Source: Tropicimonas sediminicola
GTDB lineage: Bacteria > Pseudomonadota > Alphaproteobacteria > Rhodobacterales > Rhodobacteraceae
DNA: 64,000 nt
Direction: 5' to 3'
NCBI RefSeq assembly: GCF_900188335.1
Contig: NZ_FZOY01000001.1
Coordinates: 682,001 to 746,000, forward strand
The notes beneath the pieces are model-generated. The model did no database searches and was not told the origin of the DNA. It saw only the letters and a list, made by a program, of their open reading frames with translations. This document shows, in pieces, positions 36,635-46,948 of this stretch (positions are counted from its first letter, which is position 1; every line of letters starts with the position of its first letter). The translations under genes were made by a program, and so were the position numbers.

Positions 36635-37546
36635 TCAGCCCCAGGGACCTGCGTCGTTGCTTCCGGAGGCGGGCCGGCGCGCCCGACTGGGCGCGCGGGA
36701 TGCGCCGTGGCCCTGGCGCGCCATCTCGTGCAGCGCAGCGACCCGGTTTTCCGTGGCAGGGTGAGTGGCAAAGAGGTTATCACGCCGGTAGGCGTGCAGC
36801 GGGTTGATGATGAACATGTGCGCTGTGCCCGGATTGCGCTCCGCCGAGGCGTAGTCGATTCGCGAAGCGCCTGCCTGAATCCGTTCCAGCGCCGAGGCCA
36901 GCCACAGCGGATTGCCGCAGATCTCGGCCCCCGCTCGGTCGGCGGCATATTCCCGCGTCCGGGAGATCGCCATCTGCACCAGGCCGGCCGCCATTGGCGC
37001 CAGGAACATCATCGCCAACGTGCCGACGATTCCCGGTCCCTCGTCGCGGCGCCCGCCGAAGAACATCGCGAAATTGGCGAGCATGGTGATCGCACCGGCG
37101 AAGGTCGCCGTCACGGTCATGATCGCGGTGTCGTGGTTTCGGATATGGGCCAGCTCATGGGCAATGACCCCGGCCAGTTCCTCGCGCGACAGGCTGCGCA
37201 TCAGCCCGGTTGTCACCGCCACCGCGGCGTTCTCCGGGTTTCGACCGGTGGCGAAGGCGTTGGGCTGCGGCGTGTCGATCAGGTAGATAGCGGGCACCGG
37301 CAGGTTGGCGTTCCGGGCAAGCTCTCCCACCATCACCGCAAGGCCGGACCGGTCGATCGGGCTCAACTCCTGCGCATTGTGCATCCGCAGAACCATCTTG
37401 TCCGAGTTCCACCAAGTGAAGGCGTTCATCGCCGCCGCTGCCAGCAGGGCAAACACCATGCCCCCGGTTCCGGCCAACAGGTAGCCGACGCCCATGAAAA
37501 GGGCGGTCATGGCAGCCATCAGCAGCGCTGTTCGGACATATCCCAT
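36635..37546 (-). CDS. htpX: Membrane zinc metalloprotease HtpX
   Basis: 303 aa. Two N-terminal membrane helices (about 5-50), then HELAH (HExxH zinc motif), two further hydrophobic segments and the downstream zinc ligand Glu in REYAADRAG. The C-terminal 25 residues are Arg/Ser/Gly-rich and unusual. It degrades misfolded membrane proteins. ATG 37546 has GGAG upstream. It converges with the hydroxyacid dehydrogenase gene with only 7 bp between stops. Confidence 0.9.
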   Translation of the reverse strand: MGYVRTALLMAAMTALFMGVGYLLAGTGGMVFALLAAAAMNAFTWWNSDKMVLRMHNAQELSPIDRSGLAVMVGELARNANLPVPAIYLIDTPQPNAFATGRNPENAAVAVTTGLMRSLSREELAGVIAHELAHIRNHDTAIMTVTATFAGAITMLANFAMFFGGRRDEGPGIVGTLAMMFLAPMAAGLVQMAISRTREYAADRAGAEICGNPLWLASALERIQAGASRIDYASAERNPGTAHMFIINPLHAYRRDNLFATHPATENRVAALHEMARQGHGASRAPSRARRPASGSNDAGPWG

Positions 37547-37726
37547 CGGCGGCACTCCTGCGATCCGGATGCGGGAAGACGACCTCAGGGATATAGGCAG
37601 GCGCCCCGCGCGTTCAATCGGTTCCGGCGCGGGTGGCGCGCCGGAAGGCATTGCCGAGAACCGCCTGGATGTTAGACAGTCGGGCGAACCGATCACGCGC
37701 AGCCACGCCCAGCAGGGAGGCAAGAC

Positions 37727-38401
37727 ATGACCACGCCCGGAACCCGGCCCGCCCACGCCGATCTCGCGTCCTATATCGATCACACGCTGCTCAAGCCCGA
37801 TGCGCGGCCGGAGGAGGTGGAGACGCTCTGCTCCGAGGCCGTGGAATTCGGCTTCAAGGCGGTGTGCGTGAACCCGATCTTCGTGCCGCTGGTCACCGCC
37901 TGCCTCAAGGGGAGCGCGGTGGATCCCTGCGCCGTCATCTGCTTCCCCTTCGGCGCCGATCCCACGCCGATCAAGGTGGCGGAGGCCGCCTGGGTGGTGG
38001 AACACGGTGCGCGCGAGGTCGACATGGTGATCCCGATCGGCCTGCTGAGATCCGGCGAGCACTCCGCGGTGCGCGACGACATCGCCGCCGTCAAGGAAGC
38101 CTGCGGCGACGCCCTGCTCAAGGTCATCATCGAGACCGCGCTTCTGACCGATGCCCAGAAGGAAACGGCCTGCCGCCTCTCGAAGGAAGCGGGCGCCGAT
38201 TTCGTCAAGACCTCCACCGGCTTTGCCGGCGGCGGGGCAACGGTCGAGGACGTGGCGCTGATGCGCCGCGTGGTCGGGCCGGAGATGGGCGTGAAGGCCT
38301 CGGGCGGGGTGCGCACCACCGAGGACGCCCGGCGCATGATCGCCGCCGGCGCCACCCGGATCGGCGCGAGCTCCGGCATCGCCATCATCGGCGCGGCCTG
38401 A
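37727..38401 (+). CDS. deoC: Deoxyribose-phosphate aldolase
   Basis: 224 aa class I aldolase. The Schiff-base Lys lies in DFVKTSTGF and the second catalytic Lys in [18 protein letters not shown] at the N-terminus is diagnostic. It cleaves 2-deoxyribose-5-phosphate to glyceraldehyde-3-phosphate and acetaldehyde. ATG 37727 follows GGGAGG. No other deo genes are next to it, so it is probably separately expressed. Confidence 0.93.
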   Translation: MTTPGTRPAHADLASYIDHTLLKPDARPEEVETLCSEAVEFGFKAVCVNPIFVPLVTACLKGSAVDPCAVICFPFGADPTPIKVAEAAWVVEHGAREVDMVIPIGLLRSGEHSAVRDDIAAVKEACGDALLKVIIETALLTDAQKETACRLSKEAGADFVKTSTGFAGGGATVEDVALMRRVVGPEMGVKASGGVRTTEDARRMIAAGATRIGASSGIAIIGAA

Positions 38402-38510
38402 GCGCCGGCGGTTTCCCGCGTCCTCCGGCGCTTGCCGGGCGGAGGCTGGACCTGAGGCGCATTCGCGGGTAACCGATGCGTTTCCGAAGGTGCGGCTTGG
38501 CGTGAGGCAG

Positions 38511-39554
38511 ATGGACGGCATCGAAAAGCGAACAGGGCAGGGCGCAGCGCCCGGACCGGCCGTGGCCGAAAGCGCCCGGCTGTCGGTCGCCCCGATGATC
38601 GACTGGACGGACCGTCACTGCCGGGCGTTCCACCGGGTCCTGTCGCGCCGCACGCTGCTCTACACCGAGATGATCACCGCGCCCGCACTGGTGCGCGGGC
38701 AGGCGCGGCATTTGCTGGATTTTGGCGAGACGGAGCATCCGGTTGCCGTCCAGCTCGGCGGCTCCGACCCGGCGGAACTGGCCGAGGCGACGGTCATGGC
38801 AACCGATGCGGGCTATGACGAGATCAACCTCAACGTCGGCTGCCCGTCGGACAGGGTGCAGTCCGGCTGTTTCGGTGCGGTGCTCATGGAGCGCCCGGCG
38901 CTCGTGGGAGACTGCGTTGCGGCGATGGGGCAGGCGACCCACCTGCCGGTGACTGTCAAATGCCGCATCGGTGTCGACGACCAGGTGCCGGAGGAGGTAC
39001 TCCCGGCCTTTCTCGAGACGATCCGCGCGGCTGGCGTGCGCCGTGTGATCATCCATGCCCGCAAGGCCTGGCTGCAGGGGCTGTCACCCAAGGAAAACCG
39101 CGAGATCCCGCCGCTCGACTATCCGCTCGTCCATGCGATGAAGCGCGCCTTTCCCGACATGCACATCTCGATCAACGGCGGCATCGCCACGCTCGACGCG
39201 GCGCAGGAGCAGCTTGCGGCCGGGATCGACGGGGTGATGATCGGCCGCGCTGCCTACAACCAGCCGGCGCAGATCCTGCTGGAGGCAGACCGGCGCATCT
39301 TCGGCGAGGATTCGGAACCGCTCACCGCGCTGGAGGCGGTGGAGCAATTCCGGCCCTATATCGCGCGGCACCTGTCGGAAGGAGGGCGGCTGCATTCCGT
39401 TACCCGCCACATGCTCGGCCTGTTCTCGGGCCGCCCGGGGGCGCGCGGCTGGCGTCGGGTGTTGAGCGAGGGCGCCACCAGGCCCGGCGCCGGTCTGGAA
39501 GTTCTGGACGACGCGCTCGATCATGTGAGAACGCCCGCCGACACCGCGATCTGA
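38511..39554 (+). CDS. dusA: tRNA-dihydrouridine(20/20a) synthase
   Basis: 347 aa FMN enzyme. Motifs: [29 protein letters not shown] (with catalytic Cys) and the DusA-specific [17 protein letters not shown]. It reduces U20/U20a in tRNA D-loops. I chose ATG 38511 with GAGG just upstream; the frame also allows GTG 38490. It is about 110 bp after deoC. Confidence 0.92.
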   Translation: MDGIEKRTGQGAAPGPAVAESARLSVAPMIDWTDRHCRAFHRVLSRRTLLYTEMITAPALVRGQARHLLDFGETEHPVAVQLGGSDPAELAEATVMATDAGYDEINLNVGCPSDRVQSGCFGAVLMERPALVGDCVAAMGQATHLPVTVKCRIGVDDQVPEEVLPAFLETIRAAGVRRVIIHARKAWLQGLSPKENREIPPLDYPLVHAMKRAFPDMHISINGGIATLDAAQEQLAAGIDGVMIGRAAYNQPAQILLEADRRIFGEDSEPLTALEAVEQFRPYIARHLSEGGRLHSVTRHMLGLFSGRPGARGWRRVLSEGATRPGAGLEVLDDALDHVRTPADTAI

Positions 39555-39561
39555 ACGGCGA

Positions 39562-39801
39562 TCAGCTCTCCCGAGCGATCCGAGCAGCGCGGCCGCCCCG
39601 CCGCTGCGCAAGGCGCGGTGCGCGGTCGGGGAGCGCTGCCATGACGCCCCGTCGCGCCTCGGGGGACATCCGGGACCAGGCCGCGATCTCGTCCATGCTG
39701 CGATAGCAGCCGACGCAGAGCCGCTCCTGCGGATGAATCACGCAGACCTTCGTGCAGGGCGATTCGATCTCGTCCCTCTGCCAGGGGGCGTCGTCCTTCA
39801 T
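39562..39801 (-). CDS. DUF1289 small cysteine protein
   Basis: 79 aa with the DUF1289 pattern [21 protein letters not shown], i.e. C-x3-C-x8-C-x2-C, suggesting a bound metal or Fe-S. Function is unknown. The C-terminus is Arg-rich. Its ATG overlaps the ruvX stop by 4 bp, so it is co-translated with that gene and ccmI upstream. Confidence 0.85.
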   Translation of the reverse strand: MKDDAPWQRDEIESPCTKVCVIHPQERLCVGCYRSMDEIAAWSRMSPEARRGVMAALPDRAPRLAQRRGGRAARIARES

Positions 39802-40274
39802 CCTTCGAGCCTCAGGTTCCTCATCCGGTCCAGCGCTCCTTGCAGGATAAACCCGGCGGCCACATGGTCGATCACCTCTGCGCGACGTTTTCGGGACGTA
39901 TCCGCCTCCAGCAGCGCCCGTTCCGCGGCCACCGTCGACAGCCGTTCGTCCCAGAAGGTCATCGGCAGCGGGGTCAGCTTCTCGAGGTTGCGGGCGAAGG
40001 CGCGTGTCGACTGGCAGCGCGGACCCTCGCTGCCGTCCATGTTGCGGGGCAGGCCGAGCACGATGCCGCCGACCTCGCGCGCGTTCAGCAGGGCGAGCAG
40101 CTTCTCCGCGTCGATCCCGAACTTCTTGCGCCGGATCGTCTCGGCCGGGGTCGCAGTGGAAAGCAACCGGTCGGAGATCGCCACCCCGATCGTAGCGGTG
40201 CCGAGGTCGAGCCCCGCCACCGCCCGGCCGGAGGGCAGGGCCGCGGCGAATTCCGTGATCTCTTCGAATACCAA
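39798..40274 (-). CDS. ruvX: Putative pre-16S rRNA nuclease (YqgF/RuvX)
   Basis: 158 aa RNase H-like fold with catalytic Asp in [15 protein letters not shown] and later motifs [11 protein letters not shown] and FWDERLST. The family matures the 5' end of 16S rRNA. It lies 5 bp after ccmI and overlaps the DUF1289 gene. Confidence 0.9.
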   Translation of the reverse strand: MVFEEITEFAAALPSGRAVAGLDLGTATIGVAISDRLLSTATPAETIRRKKFGIDAEKLLALLNAREVGGIVLGLPRNMDGSEGPRCQSTRAFARNLEKLTPLPMTFWDERLSTVAAERALLEADTSRKRRAEVIDHVAAGFILQGALDRMRNLRLEG

Positions 40275-40279
40275 CCGGG

Positions 40280-41791
40280 TTACTCCGCCACGCCAGCGTC
40301 GACCGCCGCCTGGCGGATCAGCTCGAGTTCCTCGGGGCGTTCGGCAAAGACCTGCTGCGCCTCGCCCCAGATCGCCGCGGCGCGGTCGGTGTTGCCCAGA
40401 ACCCCATGCGCCCGCACGAGTTGCGCCCAGTCCGACGCCGGTCCGCCCTCGGTGGCGAGCCGTTCGCCGAGCTGGTCGACCATGGCTTGAACCATCGCCT
40501 GACGGTCCTCGGGCTCCATCTCCGCCGCCGCGTCGATGTCTTCCTGGCTCGGGCCCCGCTCCTCGATCTCCACCCCGGCGTCGAGCGCCGCCTGCCGGAT
40601 CGGCGCCAGCGCGGCCGGGTCGGCAAAGGCCTGTTGCGCCTCGGTCCAGATCGCGGTCGCCTGCTCGACATTGCCCATGACGCCATGGGCCCGGATCAGC
40701 CGCGCCCAGTCGGAGGGCGGGCCGCCCTCCTCGGCAAGGCGGGCGCCGAGTTGGTCGACCATGTTCTGGATGAATGCCTGCCGCTCCTCCGGGCTCATCT
40801 CGGCTGCCGCCGCCATGTCCTCGGCAGAGGGACCACCGGCTCCGCCCGGCAACGGGGCCGGAGCGGGCAGGCTGTACTTGATGCCGGCCATCGCCGCCAC
40901 GCTCTCCAGCCTGGACCGGATCACCGGCACCCAGGGGTCGCTCGGACGGCTTTGCCTCAGAAGCGGCTCCCAGTACTGGAAGGCCTCGTCGGGGCGGCCG
41001 GTCTGCAGGTGCATCAGCCCCACGTAGTAGCGCGCGACCGGTTCATGCGGGTCGCGCTGCAGGGCGTTGCCAAGGGCCCAGTCGGCATCCGCCGAGACAT
41101 TGCCGCCGGCGGCCTGGATCAGGAGCCCGGCATAGGTGAGGTAATCCTGTGCGGTCGCCATGTCGCCCTTCAGGTCCAGCAGTTTCCGCTGGGCGGCATG
41201 GGCGGCGGGGATGTTGCCGATATTGGCCTCGCTGCGCGCCAGAAGCGCCCAGCCTTCCACGTCCTCTGGCGTCTCGGAGACGGCATCGCGCAGTTTCTGG
41301 ATCAGCTCGGCATATTCGTCGCCCACCGCGACGGGGGGCGTTGCCGGCATGGCGGCCTCGAACTCGGCCTGGCTCGGCCGGTTCTGGCGCTGCTCCTCGG
41401 CCATCGACAGCCGCTTGCTGAGCGGCAGGTCCTCGTATCCCGGCGCGCCGATCCGGTCGTAGAGATAGAATGTGCCGCCAATGACGACGAGACCGGCCAC
41501 CGCCGCGGTTGCATAGCTCGCCCCGCGCGGCGCATGCGTCGCCTGCTCCGAGCCCGCACGGTCGGCGTCGAGGATCCTGCGCTTGATTTCGGTACGCAGG
41601 CGTTCGGCTTCCTCCTCGGTCACCACGCCGCGGGCGAGATCCTTCTCCACCGAGCGGAGCTGGTCGCGATAGATGCCGATGTCCTTGTCCTGCGGTTCGG
41701 CGTCGCCGGGCTCGCTCGGGCGCAGCATCGGCCAGCCGATCAGCAGGGCGGCGATGAGCGCGACGAGCGCGGAGATGATCCAGAATGTCAT
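40280..41791 (-). CDS. ccmI: c-type cytochrome biogenesis protein CcmI with duplicated C-terminal repeat
   Basis: 503 aa. Two membrane helices (about 2-20 and 90-110) flank a cytoplasmic coiled segment ([15 protein letters not shown]), followed by periplasmic TPR repeats that bind apocytochrome c. The last 170 residues hold two copies of an 80-residue unit (each beginning EDM/EDI AAAEM.PE.RQA and containing DWA.L.RAHGV.GN...A.IW.EAQQ.FA). ATG 41791 follows GGGAGGA; longer upstream frames are not supported. It acts with CcmFH in haem attachment. Confidence 0.88.
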   Translation of the reverse strand: MTFWIISALVALIAALLIGWPMLRPSEPGDAEPQDKDIGIYRDQLRSVEKDLARGVVTEEEAERLRTEIKRRILDADRAGSEQATHAPRGASYATAAVAGLVVIGGTFYLYDRIGAPGYEDLPLSKRLSMAEEQRQNRPSQAEFEAAMPATPPVAVGDEYAELIQKLRDAVSETPEDVEGWALLARSEANIGNIPAAHAAQRKLLDLKGDMATAQDYLTYAGLLIQAAGGNVSADADWALGNALQRDPHEPVARYYVGLMHLQTGRPDEAFQYWEPLLRQSRPSDPWVPVIRSRLESVAAMAGIKYSLPAPAPLPGGAGGPSAEDMAAAAEMSPEERQAFIQNMVDQLGARLAEEGGPPSDWARLIRAHGVMGNVEQATAIWTEAQQAFADPAALAPIRQAALDAGVEIEERGPSQEDIDAAAEMEPEDRQAMVQAMVDQLGERLATEGGPASDWAQLVRAHGVLGNTDRAAAIWGEAQQVFAERPEELELIRQAAVDAGVAE

Positions 41792-42050
41792 GCGTCCTCC
41801 CAGGGCGCCGATCACGAGATGTGCATTCCCCTCTACCCGGAACCGGAGGCAGGGCAAACCCCTCGGCGGCGGGGAGCGCGCAGGCGTCGCATCACAAGGT
41901 CGTTTCCGACCCTCAACATGCCGCAGTCTGGCGGATGGACATCCGCCGCGGCATGGAAAAGGATGGCACGCACCCGACGCCGTCGCGCGGCGACGCGCCG
42001 TCCGCCCCGACGGCCCGCCAGCGGCCGGGGCCAGAACGACGAGGACCGCC
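41792..42050. promoter_or_regulatory. Divergent ccmI-soxB2 intergenic region with a 7-bp palindrome
   Basis: 259 bp. GGCGGAT-GGAC-ATCCGCC (41930-41947) is a perfect 7-bp inverted repeat 104 bp before soxB2, and a smaller GGTCG / CGACC repeat precedes it (41898-41911). Either could be an operator of the second sarcosine oxidase operon. The TCGAAAAT motif of the first betaine locus is absent here, so the two oxidase operons may be regulated differently. Confidence 0.35.
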
Positions 42051-43298
42051 ATGCGCCGATATTCCGCCTTTGCCATCGCCCGCGAAGCGCTGCGTCACCA
42101 CCAGGGCTGGGAACGCGCCTGGCGCTCGCCCGAGCCCAAGAAGCGCTACAAGGTGATCGTGATCGGCGCCGGCGGCCACGGGCTGGCCACCGCCTATTAC
42201 CTCGGCAAGAACCACGGCATTCGCGACATCGCGGTGCTGGACAAGGGCTGGCTCGGCGGCGGCAACACCGGGCGCAACACCACGATCATCCGCTCCAACT
42301 ATCTGCAGGACCCGTCTGCGGCGATCTACGAAAAGGCCCGCAGCCTCTACGAAACCTTCAGTCTCGATCTGAACTACAACGGCATGTTCAGCCCGCGCGG
42401 CGTGCTGATGCTGGCGCAGACCCACCACGAGGTGCGCGGCTACCAGCGCACGGCCCATGCCAACGCGCTGCAAGGGGTCGAGACGGAGTTCGTCGGCCCC
42501 GAGCGGGTGAAGGAGATCGTGCCGATCATCAACATCGAGGGCCCGCGCTATCCCGTGCTCGGCGGGCTCTGGCAACCACGCGGCGGCACCGCCCGGCATG
42601 ACGCCATCGCCTGGGGTTATGCCCGAGCCTGTTCCGGCATGGGCATGGACATCATCCAGAAATGCGCGGTCACCGGTGTCCGTTCCGAGGGCGGCAAGGT
42701 CACGGGCGTCACCACCACCCGCGGCGATATCGACTGCGAGAAGCTCGCTATCGTGGTTGCCGGCCATTCCGGCCATCTCGCCGATATGGCGGGCTTCCGG
42801 CTGCCCATCGAATCCGTGGCGCTCCAGGCGCTGGTCTCCGAGCCGATCAAGCCCTGCATGGATTGCGTGGTCATGGCCAACACCGTGCACGGCTACATGA
42901 GCCAGTCCGACAAGGGCGAGATGGTGATTGGTGGCGGCGCCGACGGCCACAACAACTACACCCAGCGGGGCTCGTTCTTGCATGTCGAGGAAACCGTCCG
43001 CGCCCTCGTCGAGACCTTCCCGATGATCTCGCGGCTCAAGATGCTGCGCCAGTGGGGCGGCATCGTCGACATGACCGGCGACCGCTCCCCGATCCTGTCC
43101 AAGACCCCGCTCGGCAATTGTTTCATCAACTGCGGCTGGGGGACCGGCGGGTTCAAGGCGATCCCCGGTTCCGGCTGGGCGATGGCGGAACTCGTTGCCA
43201 AGGGAGAGCCCGGCCCGCTCGCCGCCGAGTTCGGCCTCGACCGCTTCCGCGAAGGCCGCTTCATCGACGAAAGCGTCGCCGCGGGGGTCGCGCACTGA
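42051..43298 (+). CDS. soxB: Sarcosine oxidase beta subunit, canonical copy
   Basis: 415 aa. FAD motif GAGGHGLATAYYLG (39-52), DKGWLGGGNTGRNTTIIRSNY, probable covalent-FMN His183 in ARHD, and the C-terminal NCGWGTGGFKAIPGSG typical of authentic heterotetrameric sarcosine oxidases. ATG 42051 follows GAGGA. First gene of soxB2-tfoX-like-soxD2-A2-G2. It oxidises sarcosine to glycine with transfer of the methyl to THF via SoxA. Clearly different from the 15.6-kb copy, so the two are old paralogues. Confidence 0.92.
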   Translation: MRRYSAFAIAREALRHHQGWERAWRSPEPKKRYKVIVIGAGGHGLATAYYLGKNHGIRDIAVLDKGWLGGGNTGRNTTIIRSNYLQDPSAAIYEKARSLYETFSLDLNYNGMFSPRGVLMLAQTHHEVRGYQRTAHANALQGVETEFVGPERVKEIVPIINIEGPRYPVLGGLWQPRGGTARHDAIAWGYARACSGMGMDIIQKCAVTGVRSEGGKVTGVTTTRGDIDCEKLAIVVAGHSGHLADMAGFRLPIESVALQALVSEPIKPCMDCVVMANTVHGYMSQSDKGEMVIGGGADGHNNYTQRGSFLHVEETVRALVETFPMISRLKMLRQWGGIVDMTGDRSPILSKTPLGNCFINCGWGTGGFKAIPGSGWAMAELVAKGEPGPLAAEFGLDRFREGRFIDESVAAGVAH

Positions 43299-43627
43299 TG
43301 GCCTTTTCGGAACTCAATGCCGAAACGATGCGCGAAGACCTCGGCTTCCAGCCGGGGCTCTCGGAGAAGCGCATGTTCGGCGGGATCGCGTTCATGCTCT
43401 ACGGCAACATGGTCTGCGGCGTGATCGGCGACGGCGGGATGTTCCGCGTGGGCAAAGACCGCGAGACCGAGGCCATTGAACTGGGCGCGCAGCCGCTCTC
43501 CTTCACCGGGCGCAAGATGGGCGGGATGGTCGAACTCGACCACGGGTCCTTCGAAGACGACGGCCTGCGGCGGTCCCTCGTGGAAATGTCGCTGTTGAAC
43601 GCTGCCAGCCTGCCGCCGAAAGGATGA
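43298..43627 (+). CDS. TfoX N-terminal-domain protein inserted in the sox operon
   Basis: 109 aa. The TfoX_N fold is recognisable from KRMFGGIAFMLYGNMVCGV, DGGMFRVGKDRE and FTGRKMGGMVEL. Its ATG overlaps the soxB2 stop (TGATG), and soxD2 starts 4 bp after its end, so it is fully built into the operon. TfoX_N proteins are small and of unclear biochemistry outside competence regulation. It lacks a TfoX C-terminal domain. A function tied to the oxidase is suggested only by position. Confidence 0.8.
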   Translation: MAFSELNAETMREDLGFQPGLSEKRMFGGIAFMLYGNMVCGVIGDGGMFRVGKDRETEAIELGAQPLSFTGRKMGGMVELDHGSFEDDGLRRSLVEMSLLNAASLPPKG

Positions 43628-43631
43628 TGAC

Positions 43632-43955
43632 ATGCTGATCCTGACCTGCCCGTACTGCGGCATCCGTTGCGATGAAACCGAGCTTGCTCCGGGCGGCGAG
43701 GCGCATCTCAAGCGCTTTGGCCCCGGCTCCACGGACGAGGCATTCGAAGCCTACCTGTTCGAGCGCGAAAACCCGATGGGCGTGCATTTCGAGCGTTGGC
43801 GCCATGCCTATGGCTGCGGCAGGTGGTTCCTGGCGGCGCGCGACACGGTCACGCTCGAGGTCTTCGGTACCTACAAGGCACAAATGCCCGAGCCGCCGGA
43901 GGAGATCGTCGCCGCGATCCGGGCGCGACGGCCCGAATGGGAGGGCCGGGCATGA
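43632..43955 (+). CDS. soxD: Sarcosine oxidase delta subunit, canonical zinc-binding copy
   Basis: 107 aa. All expected zinc ligands are present: Cys6 and Cys9 (TCPYCG), His58 and Cys62 (RHAYGC). The body (FERENPMGVHFERW) is typical SoxD. It is longer at the C-terminus than the 16.9-kb paralogue. It overlaps soxA2 by 4 bp (ATGA). The subunit stabilises the interface of the alpha and beta subunits. Confidence 0.92.
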   Translation: MLILTCPYCGIRCDETELAPGGEAHLKRFGPGSTDEAFEAYLFERENPMGVHFERWRHAYGCGRWFLAARDTVTLEVFGTYKAQMPEPPEEIVAAIRARRPEWEGRA

Positions 43956-46948
43956 GCATGCGTCTGGAGCAGGGCGGCCGGCTGATCGACCGGGACGCGC
44001 CACTCGATTTCACCTTCGACACCAACCCGATGCGCGGCCTCCGGGGCGACACGCTGGCCTCGGCGCTGCTCGCGAATGGCCAGATGCTGGTGAACCGGTC
44101 TTACAAGTACCACCGGCCCCGCGGCATCCTCGCCAGTGGACCGGAGGAGCCCAATGCGCTCGTCGGGCTGGGGCAGGGCGCTCGGTTCGAACCCGACCAG
44201 CGCGCCACGACGACCGAATTGTTCGACGGGCTCTCCGCGATGAGCCAGAATGCCTGGCCCACGCTCGGCTTCGACATGATGGCGGTGAACGGCTGGTTCA
44301 GTGGCATGATGCCGGCGGGCTTCTACTACAAGACCTTCACCTGGCCGCAGAGCTTCTGGAAGCACGTCTACGAGCCGGTGATCCGCGAGGCCGCTGCCTC
44401 CGGCCTGCCGCCCAAGGAAGCCGACGCCGACCGCTACGAGCATTTCTACGCATTCGTCGATGTGCTGATCGTGGGCGGCGGGATCGCCGGATTGCAGGCG
44501 GCGCTCGAGGCGGGCCGCTCCGGCGCGCGCGTGCTCCTGCTCGAACAGACCCCGCACTGGGGCGGTCGGGCGCCGGTGGATGGCGTGGAAATCGGCGGCA
44601 AGCCGGCGGATGCCTGGATTGGCGAGACCCTCGCGACGCTGGAGGCAATGGACAACGTCACCCTGCGGAACCGTTGCATGGGCGTCGGCGTGTACGATCA
44701 CGGCTTCGCACTCGGCTACGAGCGGCTGGCCGATCACACGCCCGGCGACGGGCAGCCGCGCCACCGGCTCTGGAAGATCCGGACCGGGCGCATCGTCACC
44801 GCGACGGGGGCAATCGAGCGGCCGCTGAGCTTTGCCGGCAACGATGTGCCGGGCGTCATGCTGGCCTCGGCCGTCCGCGACTATGTCGTGAACTATGGCG
44901 TCGCGCCGGGCCGCCGCACCGTGGTCGTGACCAATAACGACGATGCCTATCGCACCGCGCTGGCGCTCATCGATGCCGGGCTCGAGGTGCCTGTCATCAT
45001 CGATCCGCGCGAACGCAACGACGGCCCGCTCGCCCGCGAATGCATGCGCCGCGGTGTCCAGGTCGAAACCGGCGCGGCGGTGATGAAGGTCAAGGGCAGC
45101 AAGCGCGTCGAGGGCGTGATGCTGTGCCGGGCCAACGGCACGGGCGGCGCCGGGGCCGTGCTCGACTGCGACAGCGTCGCCATGTCGGGCGGTTGGTCGC
45201 CGGTGGTGCACCTCTGGTCCCATTGCGGCGGCAAGCTGCTCTGGTCGGACGAGCACGCCCATTTCTATCCCGACGATGCCCGCGCTCCCACCGGCGCCGA
45301 TGGCGCGGCCTTTGTCTCGACCGCTGGTGCGGCCTCGGGCTGCATGGCCTCCGGCGACGTGCTCAGGGACGCCGCCCGCAAGGGGGGCGCCGCTGTCGGC
45401 GCAGAGCCGGGTGAGGTTCCGCAGGCCAACGACATCGAGGAAGTGCCGATGCAGCCGGTCTGGGTCATGCCGACCAAGGCGCTGCCGGAACTTCGCTCCA
45501 AGATGTTCCTCGACTTCCAGAACGATGTGAAGGTCTCCGACGTGCAACTCGCGGCCCAGGAGGGCTACGAGAGCGTGGAGCTGACCAAGCGCTACACCAC
45601 GCTCGGCATGGCGAACGACCAGGGAAAACTGAGCAACATCAACGGGCTTGCGATCCTTGCTCAGTCGCTGGGTGAGGAGATCCCGCAGGTCGGCACCACC
45701 ACGTTCCGGCCGCCCTACCAGCCCATCTCCTTCGGGTCGATCGCGGGCGAGGCGCGCGGCGACATCTTCCAGCCGCTGCGCCGCACGCCGATGCACGATT
45801 GGCACGAGGCCAACGGCGCCTACATGGAGCCGGTCGGTCATTGGCGGCGGCCCTACTGCTATCCCAAGGCGGGCGAGAGCCACGCGGATGCCGTCGCGCG
45901 CGAGGTAACGGCGACCCGTACCTCGCTGGGGCTTCTGGATGCCTCGACCCTTGGCAAGATCCTCGTGAAGGGGCCGGATGCCGGGCGCTTCCTCGACATG
46001 CTCTACACCAACAAGATGTCGACGCTGAAACCGGGGCGCTGCCGCTACGGGCTCATGTGCAACGAGAACGGTTTCCTGATGGACGATGGCGTGGTGGCGC
46101 GGATCGACGAGGAGACCTTCCTCTGCCACACGACCTCCGGCGGTGCCGACCATATCCACGGCTGGATGGAGGACTGGCTGCAGTGCGAGTGGTGGGACTG
46201 GAAGGTCTATACCGCGAACCTGACGGAGCAATACGGTCAGATCGCCGTCGTCGGACCGAATGCGCGCAAGGTGCTCGAAAAGCTCGGCGGGCTCGATGTC
46301 TCGAAGGAGGCGCTGCCGTTCATGGCGTGGTCCGAGGGGGAGCTTGCGGGTATCCCGGTACGGGTGTTCCGGATCTCGTTCTCGGGCGAACTGAGCTACG
46401 AGATCGCGGTTCCCGCCGGACAGGCGCGCGCCCTCTGGGACAAGATCCTCGCGGCCGGCGGCAAGTTCGGCGTGACGCCCTACGGCACCGAAGCGCTGCA
46501 CGTGATGCGAGCCGAGAAGGGCTTCATCATGATCGGCGATGAAACCGATGGCACGGTGATCCCGCAGGATCTCGGTCTCGACTGGGCGATCTCGAAGAAG
46601 AAGGACGACTACCTCGGCAAGCGTGCGCAGGAGCGGGCCCACATGGTTCGGCCGGATCGCTGGAAACTGGTGGGGCTGGAAACGCTCGACGGGTCTGTCC
46701 TGCCGGACGGGATCTACGCACTGGGCGAGGGCATGAATGCAAACGGGCAGCGGGTCACCATCGGACGGGTCACCTCGACCTACCATTCGCCGACGCTCGG
46801 GCGCGGCATCGCAATGGGGCTTGTCGAACACGGGCCGGACCGGATGGGCGAGGTGTTGAAATTCGGCAAGACCGACGGCGGCACGATCGAGGCCCGTATC
46901 GTGAGCCCGGTCTTTTACGATCCGGAAGGGGAGAAGCAGGATGTCTGA
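43952..46948 (+). CDS. soxA: Sarcosine oxidase alpha subunit, canonical copy
   Basis: 998 aa. It has the N-terminal ferredoxin-like domain (GDTLASALLANG, SYKYHRPRG), a dinucleotide fold (VGGGIAGLQAAL near 171), a central region with SGGWSP, and a C-terminal GcvT-like THF domain (from about 610; SFSGELSYEIAVPA, YGTEALHVMRAEKG). It channels the sarcosine methyl to 5,10-methylene-THF. ATG 43952 overlaps soxD2. It overlaps soxG2 by 8 bp, as in the first operon. Confidence 0.92.
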   Translation: MSMRLEQGGRLIDRDAPLDFTFDTNPMRGLRGDTLASALLANGQMLVNRSYKYHRPRGILASGPEEPNALVGLGQGARFEPDQRATTTELFDGLSAMSQNAWPTLGFDMMAVNGWFSGMMPAGFYYKTFTWPQSFWKHVYEPVIREAAASGLPPKEADADRYEHFYAFVDVLIVGGGIAGLQAALEAGRSGARVLLLEQTPHWGGRAPVDGVEIGGKPADAWIGETLATLEAMDNVTLRNRCMGVGVYDHGFALGYERLADHTPGDGQPRHRLWKIRTGRIVTATGAIERPLSFAGNDVPGVMLASAVRDYVVNYGVAPGRRTVVVTNNDDAYRTALALIDAGLEVPVIIDPRERNDGPLARECMRRGVQVETGAAVMKVKGSKRVEGVMLCRANGTGGAGAVLDCDSVAMSGGWSPVVHLWSHCGGKLLWSDEHAHFYPDDARAPTGADGAAFVSTAGAASGCMASGDVLRDAARKGGAAVGAEPGEVPQANDIEEVPMQPVWVMPTKALPELRSKMFLDFQNDVKVSDVQLAAQEGYESVELTKRYTTLGMANDQGKLSNINGLAILAQSLGEEIPQVGTTTFRPPYQPISFGSIAGEARGDIFQPLRRTPMHDWHEANGAYMEPVGHWRRPYCYPKAGESHADAVAREVTATRTSLGLLDASTLGKILVKGPDAGRFLDMLYTNKMSTLKPGRCRYGLMCNENGFLMDDGVVARIDEETFLCHTTSGGADHIHGWMEDWLQCEWWDWKVYTANLTEQYGQIAVVGPNARKVLEKLGGLDVSKEALPFMAWSEGELAGIPVRVFRISFSGELSYEIAVPAGQARALWDKILAAGGKFGVTPYGTEALHVMRAEKGFIMIGDETDGTVIPQDLGLDWAISKKKDDYLGKRAQERAHMVRPDRWKLVGLETLDGSVLPDGIYALGEGMNANGQRVTIGRVTSTYHSPTLGRGIAMGLVEHGPDRMGEVLKFGKTDGGTIEARIVSPVFYDPEGEKQDV

